Of a stretch of DNA of 64,000 nt, positions 35,230 to 46,360 are shown one piece after another (position 1 is the first letter of the stretch; each line of letters begins with the position of its first letter). This DNA comes from Escarpia spicata (Eukaryota; Annelida; Polychaeta; Sabellida; Siboglinidae): positions 46,020,704 to 46,084,703 of the forward strand of contig OZ023205.1 of assembly GCA_963995525.1 (NCBI GenBank), in the 5' to 3' direction. The notes under the pieces were generated by a model. The model was given only the letters and a program-made list of their open reading frames with translations. It was not told the origin of the DNA and did no database searches. The position numbers were made by a program, and so were the translations under genes.

Positions 35230-36345
35230 CTAACATTTCAAAGCGATCACTTTCCAATATTACCTGAGAGACAGAGTCCAGTCTGTCCACATTCATGGTG
35301 CTACATCGCCTGCTCGTCCTCTGGTATACGGTGTACCGCAAGGCTCCGTGCTGGGTCCTCAGCTGTTCTCCATCTATGTAGCACCAGTTGTTAAGATTAT
35401 TCGCAAGTACAATTTGATGTGTCATTTCTATGCGGATGATACTCAAATCTACATTCCAGTGAAACCTCACCAAGAGGGCACTGCTGCGGCTGTCGTCCGT
35501 ATTGAAGAATGTGTAGCGGAGATCAGGACGTGGATGATAAAAAACTTTTTAAAGTTGAATGACTCAAAGACAGAAGTTATCGTGATCGGCTCTGCGCAAC
35601 AATAAAAAAAAATTGAGCTGCGCACACTATGCATTGGAGACTGTTTGGTCACCGTAACTCAGAATGTACGGAATCTTGGTGTACAGTTCGATGCCCAGAT
35701 GAAGATGGAGACGCACGTGACTACTGTCTGTAGATCTGCAATTTTCCATCTCCGAAATATTGCAAGAATAAGACGTTATCTAACACCTGCATCGACAGAA
35801 CAAGTCATACATGCGTTTGTTACCAGCAGACTTGACGTTGGCAATGCATTACTCCACCGACTGCCTGTGAAACAACAAGAACGGTTGCAGAGAGTACAGA
35901 ACTGGGCGGCCCGCCTTGTCGACGGCGCCAGGAAGTTCTGTCATGTCACACCTCTATTGATCAAGTTGCATTGACTGCCAATAGCAGTTAGAGTAGAGTA
36001 TAAGATACTTCTACTCACGCACCGAGCACTGACTGGCTGTGCACCACAGTATATCACCAAATGTTTGAACAGACGTCAGCCAACTCGATTGTTGCGCTCC
36101 AGTGAACACAATCATTTATGTGTACCACGTGCATCGCGTCGCTGGGGTGACAGATCATTTTGCGTGGCAGCCCCAACACTATGGAACTTGCTGCCACAAA
36201 AGCTGACTGCAACAACAATGGCAAACACTGATTTTAAATCAAACCTTAAGACTTACCTGTTTTCCCGAACATTCTGTACGGCGCCGTGAGCAACGATTGT
36301 TGGAACGGCGCAATATAAATGTCACGATTTGATTTGATTTGAATA
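35230..36345 (+). mobile_element. LINE A, 5'-truncated (right copy)
   Basis: Frames 35348-35605 (LGPQLFSIY, YADDTQIYIP), 35645-35974 and 36065-36289 (PTLWNLLPQKL). The RT segment keeps codons deleted on the left but is broken by a stop at about 35603 and a shift near 35970. Confidence 0.8.
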
Positions 36346-36424
36346 TTTTTAAAGTCGGCTCCGTATCCAAAGGCAGCGCGCAGTAGGGCATCGTACGTCC
36401 TTTTGTTATTTATCGGTCAGTGTT

Positions 36425-36660
36425 GCGCATTAGGACGCCACGCGTGCTATAGCATCAATAGTTTGGAAATTTGTGAGGTCTCTCGATAGATCGATGCATA
36501 ATCATTTAGTGATTTACCGATAAGGTGATTACAATCATGGATCAACCTAATGCCCCCATCTTTTTTGGGACAACGCCAAGTGGGCTCACCAACCTGGGAA
36601 GGTTGTCAAATAACACGTAATGGCCACCATCTTGTAATTCTGATATCACCTGCTGTTTTA
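36425..36660 (-). pseudogene. DIRS-like RT scrap (right copy)
   Basis: Mirror of 20762-20965 with the same VSPLGVVPKK-type motif and frameshift. Confidence 0.45.
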
Positions 36661-36671
36661 TGAAAACGAGC

Positions 36672-36768
36672 CTATGACTTATGACTGATCAAAGCGCTTT
36701 ACATTTTACTCCCTTGCAGACCTGTTCAGTCGAACACAATCTCCACTCTCTCAGAAACATTCAGAAAT
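36672..36768 (-). mobile_element. SINE remnant (right partner of 20440-20745)
   Basis: Only the 3' part (mirror of about 20660-20745) remains. Sequence then jumps to the mirror of about 20240, a deletion of about 0.4 kb that removes both promoter boxes. Confidence 0.8.
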
Positions 36769-36834
36769 AACTGAAACAGCGGTGAAGAAAGGCGCCATAT
36801 TGGTGCACACAGAAACTTTCTACAATAATAATAA

Positions 36835-37095
36835 TATTTTATGTTGTTCACAGCGCTTTACAACATTATACAAATGTATGTTAAAAATAATGCATTTTAA
36901 TAAAAACGATAGTTGTTATATCATAGATAACATTACAACCGATTAAAAACTATGAATAATATTTTTTTTTGGCGCCACATCCAATGTTGTTCACAACGCT
37001 TTACAACATTATACAAAATGTATGTTAAAAATAATGCATTTTTATAAAAACAATAGTTGTTATATCATAGATAACATTACAACCGAGACCAGGAT
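36835..37095. repeat. Tandem duplication of a LINE/SINE tail (right only)
   Basis: About 130 bp (GTTGTTCACA...AACATTACAACCGA) occurs twice here and once on the left near 20040-20170. Confidence 0.8.
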
Positions 37096-38236
37096 GAAAG
37101 TTGTCCGTGTCTCCTCCATCTCAGTGATCACCAACTGTGAAATCATAATTTCATGGCACACCAACAAGATTCAAGATTCAATTTATTTGACCTTGTCCAC
37201 ATACACATTATATACATTAATACATTGGTAATATGAATACTATGTAAGGTTATATAATTGTCGCTAGCACGGTAGCCACCCCACCCAACACCTTCACCGG
37301 TCTCATGCGCGCTCACGCTGTGGTCAAGTGGGTGGCTGGTGGAACGTGTCCATCTATACCTTTGGAATTTGGCCGCCCTATGCCTGAGCTAAAGAGGCGA
37401 GCCTCGCCTAGACCTTTTTAATGTGCCCCTTTACCGGCAGTGCGGCGGCGAACATTTTTCAACAGCACTCACCCCCCGTCTTCCGATGTGATCAGTCGAA
37501 CCGAGACAGCGGATAAGCTGATGAGCTTAAATTACGGGGGCGCAGCGGCAAAACAAATTTCAACAGCACCCTCTCCAGGCCCTCCTGTCTTCCGATGTCA
37601 TGATCCGACAGCGCGACAGCGGGGTCATGGTGAAGCTCCGACCACTCAATAGGCCTATTATGAATTTGATTCGGCCGCCAGTTGCTGTTTTTGTGCCCCC
37701 CGTAAGCTACCCTCTCTGGAACCACCCCTGCTCTCAGTAAACGTGTACGAAAACGTATTTTTAGATACCAGATAGGCCTATCTTAAAACTTTTCAACTTA
37801 AAAACTAAAATGCTTAAATTTTATATGCGTCTGACATTTGTCAACACAATAATATAATGATTTTAGATATCAAGCCACTAGAAAGTATTTGAACAACAAA
37901 ACATTTGTTCCGCGAATTGGTTGCAGAAATTAAGGTTTTAATTTTTTGATCTGCGCCCTGCCAAACCAAAGGCAAAGGCTAAAACACTGTCTCATAACTA
38001 GGTCGTGACGTCAAACGCCGGACTGCCTCTTCCGTCTTCGCGCCGTAGCATAATAGTAACTAGTAGAGGGAGTGCGGTTTTTGCGGTCACCACTTTTGCA
38101 TTTTACAAACATGTTAACATTTTACGTAGTCTTTTTGCTTGATCACATGTTCGACATGGATATTTAGTTTAACAACAGTGTGGTAAAAACGTGTGTTGTG
38201 AAAGGTGGTGTCGGTACAAAGCCAAAATGAAACGTC
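37096..38236. other. Stretch without recognised gene
   Basis: Mirror of about 18856-20040, up to the Gypsy target site. Confidence 0.5.
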
Positions 38237-38241
38237 ATCCT

Positions 38242-38419
38242 TAAATAAGAACAGAGTTCCATTTGTTCAGTCACTTTACTAAAGAGAAAGCGTGAAATGA
38301 CAAGTATTGAACAGGTTGAAATGCGAGTGTGTAATGGTTCCGTTTCTAGTAGCGCATGCGCACTGGTATAAGGGACCGGTTATTATGCGGGAGCAAGGGA
38401 CCGGTTATAATGTTCTCTA
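38242..38419 (-). repeat. 3' LTR of the Gypsy element
   Basis: 178 bp. In sense orientation it begins TAGAGAACATTATAACCGG, contains GGGACCGGTTAT twice, and ends CTTATTTA. It lacks 11 bp (TAACTAAACAA on the plus strand) that the 5' LTR has. Confidence 0.9.
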
Positions 38420-38428
38420 TCTCCCTCC
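38420..38428 (-). promoter_or_regulatory. Polypurine tract
   Basis: The sense strand reads GGAGGGAGA immediately before the 3' LTR, the expected plus-strand primer site. Confidence 0.75.
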
Positions 38429-38471
38429 GAGTCTTTATGCTACTGGATAAAGGCTGATAAATGTTTATTGA

Positions 38472-38812
38472 CTATCCCATGGAGTAGTCCTTGTGCCAGG
38501 TAGGCACGCTGGTCGCTCTGGTGGATCGTCGTTGACCAATTGCTGGTGCTGGTGGTTCCACGTCAGGCTCCGATGGGGGTGGAGATCTCGGGGTCTCTGG
38601 GGCTGGTGGTGGCGTCTGGAGGATCGCGCGCCTCGGTGTGTCTCGTCCTGGGGTTGCAGGCGTGACTGCAGCGGGCGGTGTCTTGCGCTGGGGTGTTCTC
38701 GCTGACGTCAGTATCGGTGGCGGTGTGTGCCCCGTCTGCGTCGCGGGTGTCGCAGGGTCGTTATCGAGGTCAGGTAGTTGCGGTGTCACGACGGGTGTTG
38801 GTACGGTGACTC
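38472..38812 (-). pseudogene. Gypsy pol C-terminal tail, out of frame
   Basis: A Pro/Thr-rich tail ending RRSTRATSVPTWHKDYSMG, the usual end of pol in this group. It is joined to the integrase core in a different frame by the internal deletion. Confidence 0.7.
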
Positions 38813-39953
38813 CGGACCCCCGTCCGATGCGAGCTCTTCTGGCGTCCCGTACGTCACGAAGGCGCGACGTAAGTGGTTGATGAGGCCGGTGGCGCCACCT
38901 GTCGACTGCGATATGATTGGCCAGTTTGAGTATCTGTCCACCGTCACAAGGTAGTGTACGCCCCTGTGTAGGAAGAAGTCCGAGCACACTGCCTGGAAGG
39001 GGTAAACGACCGGGATCGGTGGGATGGGCGGCGCTCCAGGTTGTGAGGGTGCCATCCGGTGGCAGTGTTCGCAATTTTTCCGAGTGGTGCTGATGTCGGC
39101 CGATATGCCTGGCCAGAACACAGAAGATTCTGCACGGGCGGTCATCATCGATACGCCCTGGTGGGCAGCGTTTAGGGTGCTCAGTACCTCACCGCGGAGT
39201 GAGGGCGGTATGATAACCCTGTCCTTGTATAGGATCACTCCGTCTGTCGATGTGATGTTTTCGCGGTACTGGTAATAGTCGCGAATCGTCTCTGGCATCT
39301 CGATCTTCGAGTCGGGGATGCCGTCGGTTGCCATTTCCTCCAGTGTGTGCATATCGACGTCGCTGCTGGTAGCCTCCCCGACACGGTCCCATGTCACTGA
39401 TCGCAATGATTCGAGGCCCGCGGCGCACCATGTCAGGTTGTCCTCCTCGACGTCGTCGTCGTCGTCGTCATCCGGTTCGAATCGGCGTAGGAGAGATAGG
39501 ACGTTGGTGTGCATGCTGGATGGTAGGTGGTTCACTATGGCAGCATTGTCGTCTGGTAGGTTCATGAGTGATGGTAGCGCGGTGCCGACCGGCCTACGTG
39601 ACATGGCATCTGCCGCCTTGTTCTTCATGCCTGGGACATGTGTGATGCGGAAGCGATAACGCAGGGTCTTCTCCTTGAGGTTCCTGAGGCGGGGGTTAGG
39701 TATGTCGTCAAGGGCTCTGTCCGCAAGGAGTTTCAGCAGCGGCTTATGGTCTACCGCTACGATCAAGTTCTCGCAACCCAGCACGAAGTAGCGCGCCTTG
39801 TCCAAGGCGTCCGCGACTGCGAGGGCCTCGCCCTCTATGGGCGCGTATCTGGATTCTGCTGCGTGTGTAAACCTGCTGCCGACCAGGGTTATTTTCCACC
39901 CGTCGTTGCAGCAGAAGGGTCTGATTGGTGAGCATCGGCAGTGCTTTTGAAAT
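38786..39953 (-). pseudogene. Gypsy pol continuation: RNase H and truncated integrase
   Basis: Same frame as gag-pol after the TAG. RNase H continues (VAVDHKPLLKLL). Then the integrase zinc region AHQGVSMM...CEHCHR has the first of the usual two His apparently replaced. The core Asp lies in VCSDFF and the second Asp in ASDGGPE. Sequence just after this is deleted, removing the catalytic Glu, and the frame closes at 38786. Confidence 0.85.
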
Positions 39954-42646
39954 AGCTAGAATCCAATGCCCTCCTTCGACCAGTCTGTGGCGATGCATGT
40001 AGGCTTGGTCTTGTCAAAGATGCGGACGCCGCGCTCGATTTCTTGAACGATCACGTCCTTCGACTCGCGGAATATGTCCTCTAACTCCGGGGACCACGTG
40101 AAGCGTTCTCCAATTTTCAGGAGCTTCCGGAACGGATGCATTCGTTCGGCCATGCTGAACGCGTAGGCCACTTGATTGACCAGCCCGAACCACGATCTGA
40201 CGTCGGTGATGTTACGCGGTTGTGGGAAATCGCGGATCGCCTCCAGGTAGCGGCTGCATGGTCGCACGTCAGTCATGGTGATCGTGAAGCCTGCAAAGTC
40301 CACTGTGGATGCGCTGAAGACGAACTTCTCCGGGTTGAGGATGATTCCATTCCGGCCACATATATCCAGCCATTGGACCGCCTGGAAGTAGCTCTCCTCG
40401 ATCGTATCTGACCATAGTAGCGTGTCGTCCACGCACTTGGTCTTGTCACCAATGTCCGCGACGATCTCGTCGTATCGTCGTGTATAACCATCTCCTGACG
40501 CTATATACCCTTGTGGAGCCGATAGGTACCGGTAGCGTCCCCATGGAGTGATGAAGGTCGTCTTGTGGCGGTCGTCCTCGTGTAGAGGGACACTGTGGTA
40601 GCCGTTCCATGCGTCGAATACGGTCTTGCGTTTCCCGTTAGGTATGCGTCTCGCCTGGTGGAACGGGGATTGGGTGTGGTGGGTTTCGTGGAACGCATGT
40701 TTGTTCAAGGCCTGGAAGTCGATGGTGCGTCGCGGCTTGCCGTTCTTTTTCGCGCAGATTACCATGCGGTGACACCATGTCACCGGCGTACCGATGGGTA
40801 CTTCCTCTAACACGCCGAGACGAACGTCCTGGTCAAGACCTGCTTTTACCTCGTCTTGCCAGTGTATGGCCACGGGGATGGGAGTGTGATGGGCAACCGG
40901 CGTCGCATCCTCATCGAGTATAAGACGTAGCGGCGGGCCAGTCATTCTCGGTAAGGGCTGGTGCGGGCACGTATTGAAAGTGCTCTGAGCGTATATTCTG
41001 AGTAAGTGTTTCTGTAAGGTTTCTCTGTTAGCCTCGGTCGCCGGCATGGGGAGTGTGGTCGGCTTGGTCGGCGGCTCTGCACGTCGCGGGCAGTCACACA
41101 ATTCAAAGGTCGCCAGGTTGACCTCCCCGAGTGTTGGGAACTTGTCCGAGATCATGCCCAGGTCCACGCAAGCTGCGCGGGAGAGGAATATGCGGTCCGA
41201 GGTGTCCGTCACGTACGCGATTTGGCGCGTCTCCAATCTCCGAGTGCCACTGTTACCGGCGAATCTGACCACCACAGCTCCGAGAATACGAATTCCCTTG
41301 TTGTTCGCAGCCTTCATAGTCATGGATACGGGTATGAAGTCCTTGGTACTCAGGCCCATTTGTTGGGTGACTCCAATGCCGATCAGGCAGCTCTGACAGC
41401 CCGTGTCGGCCATGACAGGCAGGGATACTGCGCGGGTGCGTTTCAGGAGGTCAAAACCCAGCGCTTTGTAATCTTCGCGCTCGTTGGTAAGAGTGAGGTT
41501 GATGTACGGCTGCGGGTTGGACGCGCGTTTCGTCCATTTATCGCACATATCATCGTACAGATGGTGAGCGAGGGGGAGTGTGCGTAACCCGTCGCCCGCG
41601 CTGTCCATGGTGACCGTGCATAGCTCGACGAAGGCTGCCGTTTGCTCGTCATACAGCTCGTCTGTCTCCTCAGATGGGGGCTTAGTCGGTCGTCCGCTCA
41701 GGCACGCCTTGTCGAGGTGATTCTGGCGGCCACACTTCTGACACTTTTTACCATACGCGGGGCACTCGGTGCGTCTGGTGTGCCACAGGGGCGTCTTGCC
41801 GTGACCCACCTCGCCGCAGTAGATGCACACCCCTTTGGGCTTGGCTTTCGGTTTCTCCGGCCTGGCTCCTCCCCTGTTGCGGACGTTCTGCTGTTTCCCC
41901 CGCCGATACGAACTGCTGATCGCATCCGTGTTCTGAGGGTCGAGTAGACGCGATGCCGAGCGTTTTCCAGACTCCTTGGCCTCGATATACTCAATCATGT
42001 CCTTTAATGGCATATCCTGGTTCTTTTCACCGAGCAGATCAAGTTGTATCTCTTGGTCTGCGATGCCGCGGGCAATCACATTGCGTATAATCTCTTCTGT
42101 GAAGTCGTTGACTTGATCGCACTCCGTCTTAGTGCACTTCATCTCGTACTTGCATGTGTCCGCCTGCCCCTTGATACGGGCGTAGAACGACCGGATGGGC
42201 TCCTCGTGTCCCTGCCGCATGTTAGACAGGGCTACCCGAGCTACCATAGTGTTCTCCGCTCGGACGGCGAGTGCCTTCATGGCGGTGAGGACGTCTTTTT
42301 CGTCACTGCTCATTAGGCTCTTGCCCGCTGCGCGAGTGACGTCTTTTCTCAACTCCTCCTCGCAGCATTCCAGTAGTTGTGCGACTATGTCGGGTCCAAC
42401 AAGTTTAGTACCCGTCTTGTACTCACCCCAGCGGGTTATGAAGTATGACCAGGCCTCGCCCGTCCCGGCCAGTGCTACGGAAGGACGCTTGAGTTTCTCC
42501 ATCTTCGCATTCGCGCCCAGCGCCCGGGGGACTGCGACGTGCACAGTGGCGTGTACACTCAGCATAGCAGCCACCACTGCCGCCTCTGCGTGCGTAGCCG
42601 TATAGTCACAATCCTCGATCGGACACTCAACGTTCACAGGCGCCAT
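39954..42646 (-). pseudogene. Gypsy gag-pol, N-terminal 896 codons up to an in-frame TAG
   Basis: Start at the ATG 42646 (15 nt after the LTR). An N-terminal C2H2-like finger has Cys 8 and 13 with His 32/36. Gag follows. CCHC knuckles lie near residues 274-315 (second: C302, C305, H310, C315). The aspartic protease has ADTG at 413-416. The reverse transcriptase has VFDAWNGYHSVPL near 677 and VDD at 739-741 (the preceding residue is Cys, where Y/F/L is usual). RNase H begins with TDWS at 887. An in-frame TAG after GIGF ends the frame; reading resumes in the same frame beyond it. Confidence 0.9.
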
Positions 42647-42650
42647 CAAG

Positions 42651-42661
42651 TTGTTTAGTTA
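42651..42661 (-). promoter_or_regulatory. Putative self-priming primer-binding site
   Basis: Directly after the 5' LTR the sense strand reads TAACTAAACAA. This is the exact reverse complement of TTGTTTAGTTA inside the 5' LTR (42734-42724). In Tf1 the first 11 nt of the mRNA pair with such a site next to the LTR and, once cleaved, prime minus-strand DNA. Only 15 nt separate the LTR from the gag ATG, leaving no room for a standard tRNA-binding site at the LTR edge. Confidence 0.55.
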
Positions 42662-42850
42662 TAAATAAGAACAGAGTTCCATTTGTTCAGTCACTTTACT
42701 AAAGAGAAAGCGTGAAATGACAATAACTAAACAAGTATTGAACAGGTTGAAATGCGAGTGTGTAATGGTTCCGTTTCTAGTAGCGCATGCGCACTGGTAT
42801 AAGGGACCGGTTATTATGCGGGAGCAAGGGACCGGTTATAATGTTCTCTA
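42662..42850 (-). repeat. 5' LTR of the Gypsy element
   Basis: 189 bp, otherwise nearly identical to the 3' LTR. The extra 11 bp are at 42724-42734. The termini are TA...TA rather than the usual TG...CA. Confidence 0.9.
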
Positions 42851-42855
42851 ATCCT

Positions 42856-42980
42856 GTTGAACTCGAAGCGACGCGCTGCAACTTCTAGTGGTGCCTGCGG
42901 CTGCATTGGCTGCAGTGCAGGCGCAGCGACGGTTCGTCCAAACTACTCAATCGCACTGGATTCTGGAAACCGACGACGTA
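42856..42980. other. Flank of the Gypsy element
   Basis: Mirror of about 18735-18851, continuous with the left arm after one ATCCT is discounted. Confidence 0.7.
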
Positions 42981-42983
42981 TTC

Positions 42984-43199
42984 TCATATGGTATATGTAG
43001 CCAACATTTTCTTCCAAGCGACTTTATTATTTGTTGTGAACATGAAATTGGATTTTGACGTCGCCGGATCCACACAAATACGGCATTTCCGACCATTCGG
43101 CTGGACATGTAGTGATGTACAACTAGTGGCTACACTTCCACTGCCACACTCCAAGCACGCCGCACGTCCCGCACAGTCCACGGGTACCACACAGTCCAC
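42984..43199 (-). CDS. Unrecognised short Cys-rich frame, possible exon (right)
   Basis: Partner of 18515-18733 with one His codon fewer. See that entry. Confidence 0.25.
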   Translation of the reverse strand: MDCVVPVDCAGRAACLECGSGSVATSCTSLHVQPNGRKCRICVDPATSKSNFMFTTNNKVAWKKMLATYTI

Positions 43200-43204
43200 A
43201 GATC

Positions 43205-44270
43205 AGATTCAATGGCGGTGTGGCACACGCGTGAAATACGACGGGTAAATAAACAGTGTATATTTTATTTATAATTAAGGACTTCTGTTGTGTATGCTAT
43301 ACAAATATGTAGAAAACTGAGTAACTGTTGGCACTTACGTAAACGTAACAGTAACAGTAAAACTAACACTGTAAGTGTAACAGGCAATAAAACGAGTTTT
43401 CTAGAAAAAAGCCGGCTTGTCGCGCGTTAGCGACTTCGAACTTGTGTCACCATGAATCTTGATTAACTTAATAGTCCTGCAGCCAAATTAAGCCTGCATT
43501 TTTTACCTAACCCCTTCTTGTCTGATATAGTTTTTTCTTTGTTAATTATTGATCCCTAACATGTATACAATGATGTCCAGGTTGGTGTGGAGTTGTAGTC
43601 CGGGTGTTGGCCAGTGAGGCGTGCATTAGGCCAGGTCTGGACGATGTTTTTTTGCATTTCTGTGATGTTCAACATTCAATGTGTGAACATTCAAAGTCAA
43701 TAATCCGACGGATGCCACCCTGGCACCCTTGAGCATTTTTGCATACACTCATTAATATGCAAATTAGTCATCGCTATTAAAACATATAGGGCCTACTACT
43801 TTTCTGAATATCTCGAATTGTAAATGTCATCCAAACAATCAAAATTATGTGATGTTTTCAGGGCATCTGGGTATGATTACGTGAGTGAAAAAATTATAGT
43901 ATGCGTATTTGTTGCATGAATATGCAAATTAGCTCTGACCAACATAACTTCATGATATTCGTTTTTATCTCCTCAATAGGCACTATTTAATGGACCAACT
44001 TAAATGCCCCCCTCCCCATACAAACACCCAAATTGTATATAATTTGAAAACCCTAGATATCCCCATCACAACGAGGCCTATTGTAGAACTAGCGTGACTC
44101 CCAGGACAAACAAGGTCACCGTCAAATGATGATATTTCGAAATTGTCCGCTTCTGCAAATATATTATAATTACAATGGTTGCATATCTACTTTTATTAAT
44201 AGTAAAATAGCCATGCCATATATAGTGGTGCAGTAAGTGTGGAGTGAAGGTCAAGCAAGGACACCTCAGT
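43205..44270. other. Stretch without recognised gene
   Basis: Mirror of 17451-18510. Confidence 0.5.
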
Positions 44271-45100
44271 GGCCCCCAAAGTGCAAAAGTTTTACATTAT
44301 CTTGTGATGTGGTTTTGAGAAGGGCCCTTGAGACCAACCCCAACAGTAAATTTTGTGTATTGTGCCAGAAACAGCCCCAAGCCTCACTCCACTCAGCATT
44401 GTTCCATTGAGACCTTGACTAATCTTTAGTTGGTCACAGACAGAGCAGACACATTTGACCATTGTTAAACTTAACAGTTGCCTGCAGCTTTTAAACTGTA
44501 TCTTCAAAACTATTGATTTTATATAATTGAAAGTTGTGTTTATTTTGATGTTCATTTAATTATTATAAGATGGTGTGACTGTGGTGTCTATGTAGGTGAC
44601 AAACATAGAAAATTAATATTCTGGACAACTATAGAGTGAAATATCCTACACTTTATTGATATCAAATGCATTCTACTATTCTGTTTACGCTTGCCATGCC
44701 TTGTGTAGACATGGCACTATATAAATCAATTGTATCAATATAGACTAATAATTACAGATTCACAATATAGTTGACACCTGAAACAACCAAATGTCAACCA
44801 TTAGAAGAGTTGACATAGTTCCGCTATACACAAGCAAGAAATATGTATTTGATTGAATCATTCTAGTGTTATCAGTATATAGTAGAAGCTACATTTTTCG
44901 ACATCATCATCACTAAGGTTGTTGTAAATTTCACCAGCTGCCATGTCAAGTCCATTATAATTGTGACTAACAGTGTTCAGAATTATTCAGGTAAATAGCA
45001 AATAAGAAAGGACACAGTTTTCTCCTTGCCATACCTCTACATCACATGAGAAGAAGGCTGACACAGCCTGGCCCTGATTTATACATGATTTAGGGGTCAG
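44270..45100 (-). mobile_element. LINE copy 3 fragment (right)
   Basis: Same as 16222-17450 but without the Penelope insertion: the pre-insertion site AAGAAAGGACACA is intact near 45003-45017. Confidence 0.65.
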
Positions 45101-45109
45101 CACACTGAT

Positions 45110-46360
45110 AGCTACTGCTACAAGTTGCATTCATCTGAATGATTATTCAATTACCTATCCAATGATAATACATATGTTGTGGTGTTGGAAATATATAGCT
45201 TTGGTATATTGTACAGGAGGGTTGTGATAGAAAACTATAGGACATTGCGACAGTCCAGAAAGACAGTATGAGATGTGTCACTCAATATATGAAGTGTGAC
45301 TTTCAGATACTTCATTTTGTAGTGCTATCGATTATGCTGGGCCTCTCCATTAGCTCCCTATATATTTAGGTGAAATATATAATTAGGTCATTAAAATATT
45401 TCAGAACAGGTTAACGCTAAGCTGCAACTGTCTTTGAGTTTGTTTACATTTTGACAAACTACTATTATTGAATTTTTGAATTGGCACGACTAATGCTAAT
45501 ATATCCCATAAAATGACATCTACAGGAAACAATGTTGGTGTAAATTATCGTCCCATTATTCTTACTGACAAAGACCTGTAACACCTTCGATGTTCTAACA
45601 GCAGGACACCGCCTTCAGTGAAGTTGAGACAAAAGTTTGACAAAGGCTTCAAGTTCAAACGGTCTATCACCGTGCAGCTGACCCATATTTAATTTTCTTT
45701 AGACTACCTTTTGCTCTCAAATAATCTGTCCTCTTAATTTTATACATAAAGACATAATCTGGCATAACTTTATACATTTGTGTAGCAGCACATTTGTACT
45801 TCCAGTGTATCATATATTTATCACCAGCTGTGGAGCTAAGATTTTCTGCCTGCTGTTGTTTGATGGAAACTGTGACTAATCTGTAATTGGTCACTGGCAG
45901 TAGCTTGTGTCAACAGACAGCATTAAGCCACTAGACCCCTGTTAAACTGGACAGTTGATTGTAGGTTTTAAACTGTGTCAAACAGTGAGTCTACCTTTTG
46001 CTCTCAGATAATCTGTCCTCTTAGTTTTACACATAAAGACGTAATCTGGCATTACATACTGTGTGCCACATTTGAATGTTGTGCATGTAATATTTCCATG
46101 CAATCCATTTGCATATATAATGTAAAGCTTCAACAGCCGTTTTCTTCATTTTCACGTTTTGACCCCTACCACGTTCAATGCTCCATAACTGAGCCAATTT
46201 TTGTAGCAGTCATCATTTTTGAAACCGTGTAAAGCACCCTACCAAACCTTTACAAGGATGTAAGAAAACAATGTTACAATTTTTCCGACTTATCACGTAT
46301 TTGGTCAGCCGGGGTCATATATAGACGTATTAGTGCAAAGGACTTCAAGGCCACTTGGCC
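45110..46360. other. Repeat-derived sequence between LINE copies (right)
   Basis: Mirror of about 15000-16220. A 75-codon frame at 45667-45894 (minus) shares RTDYLRAKG with a second local copy; no function recognised. Confidence 0.4.

Larger units (their letters stand above)
38237..42855 (-). mobile_element. Gypsy-type LTR retrotransposon, right arm only
   Basis: A complete-looking insertion on the minus strand: 5-bp target duplication ATCCT (38237-38241, 42851-42855), two LTRs of 178 and 189 bp, a purine tract before the 3' LTR, and gag-pol between. The left arm has the empty site (ATCCT once, minus strand near 18852). The internal region is GC-rich compared with its surroundings, which suggests recent arrival. 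It is broken: one in-frame TAG in the RNase H region and a deletion through the integrase. Family features (N-terminal C2H2 finger, single gag-pol frame) resemble Gypsy elements common in marine invertebrates. Confidence 0.93.

Noticed and set aside
38493..42605. Many plus-strand ORFs within the Gypsy element
   Set aside because: Antisense shadows of gag-pol caused by its high GC content.
42630..42648. tRNA-Lys-type primer site (TGGCGCC just after the LTR)
   Set aside because: TGGCGCC in the start of gag matches only 7 bases, overlaps the ATG and is 16 nt from the LTR edge; the adjacent 11-nt self-complementary site fits better.
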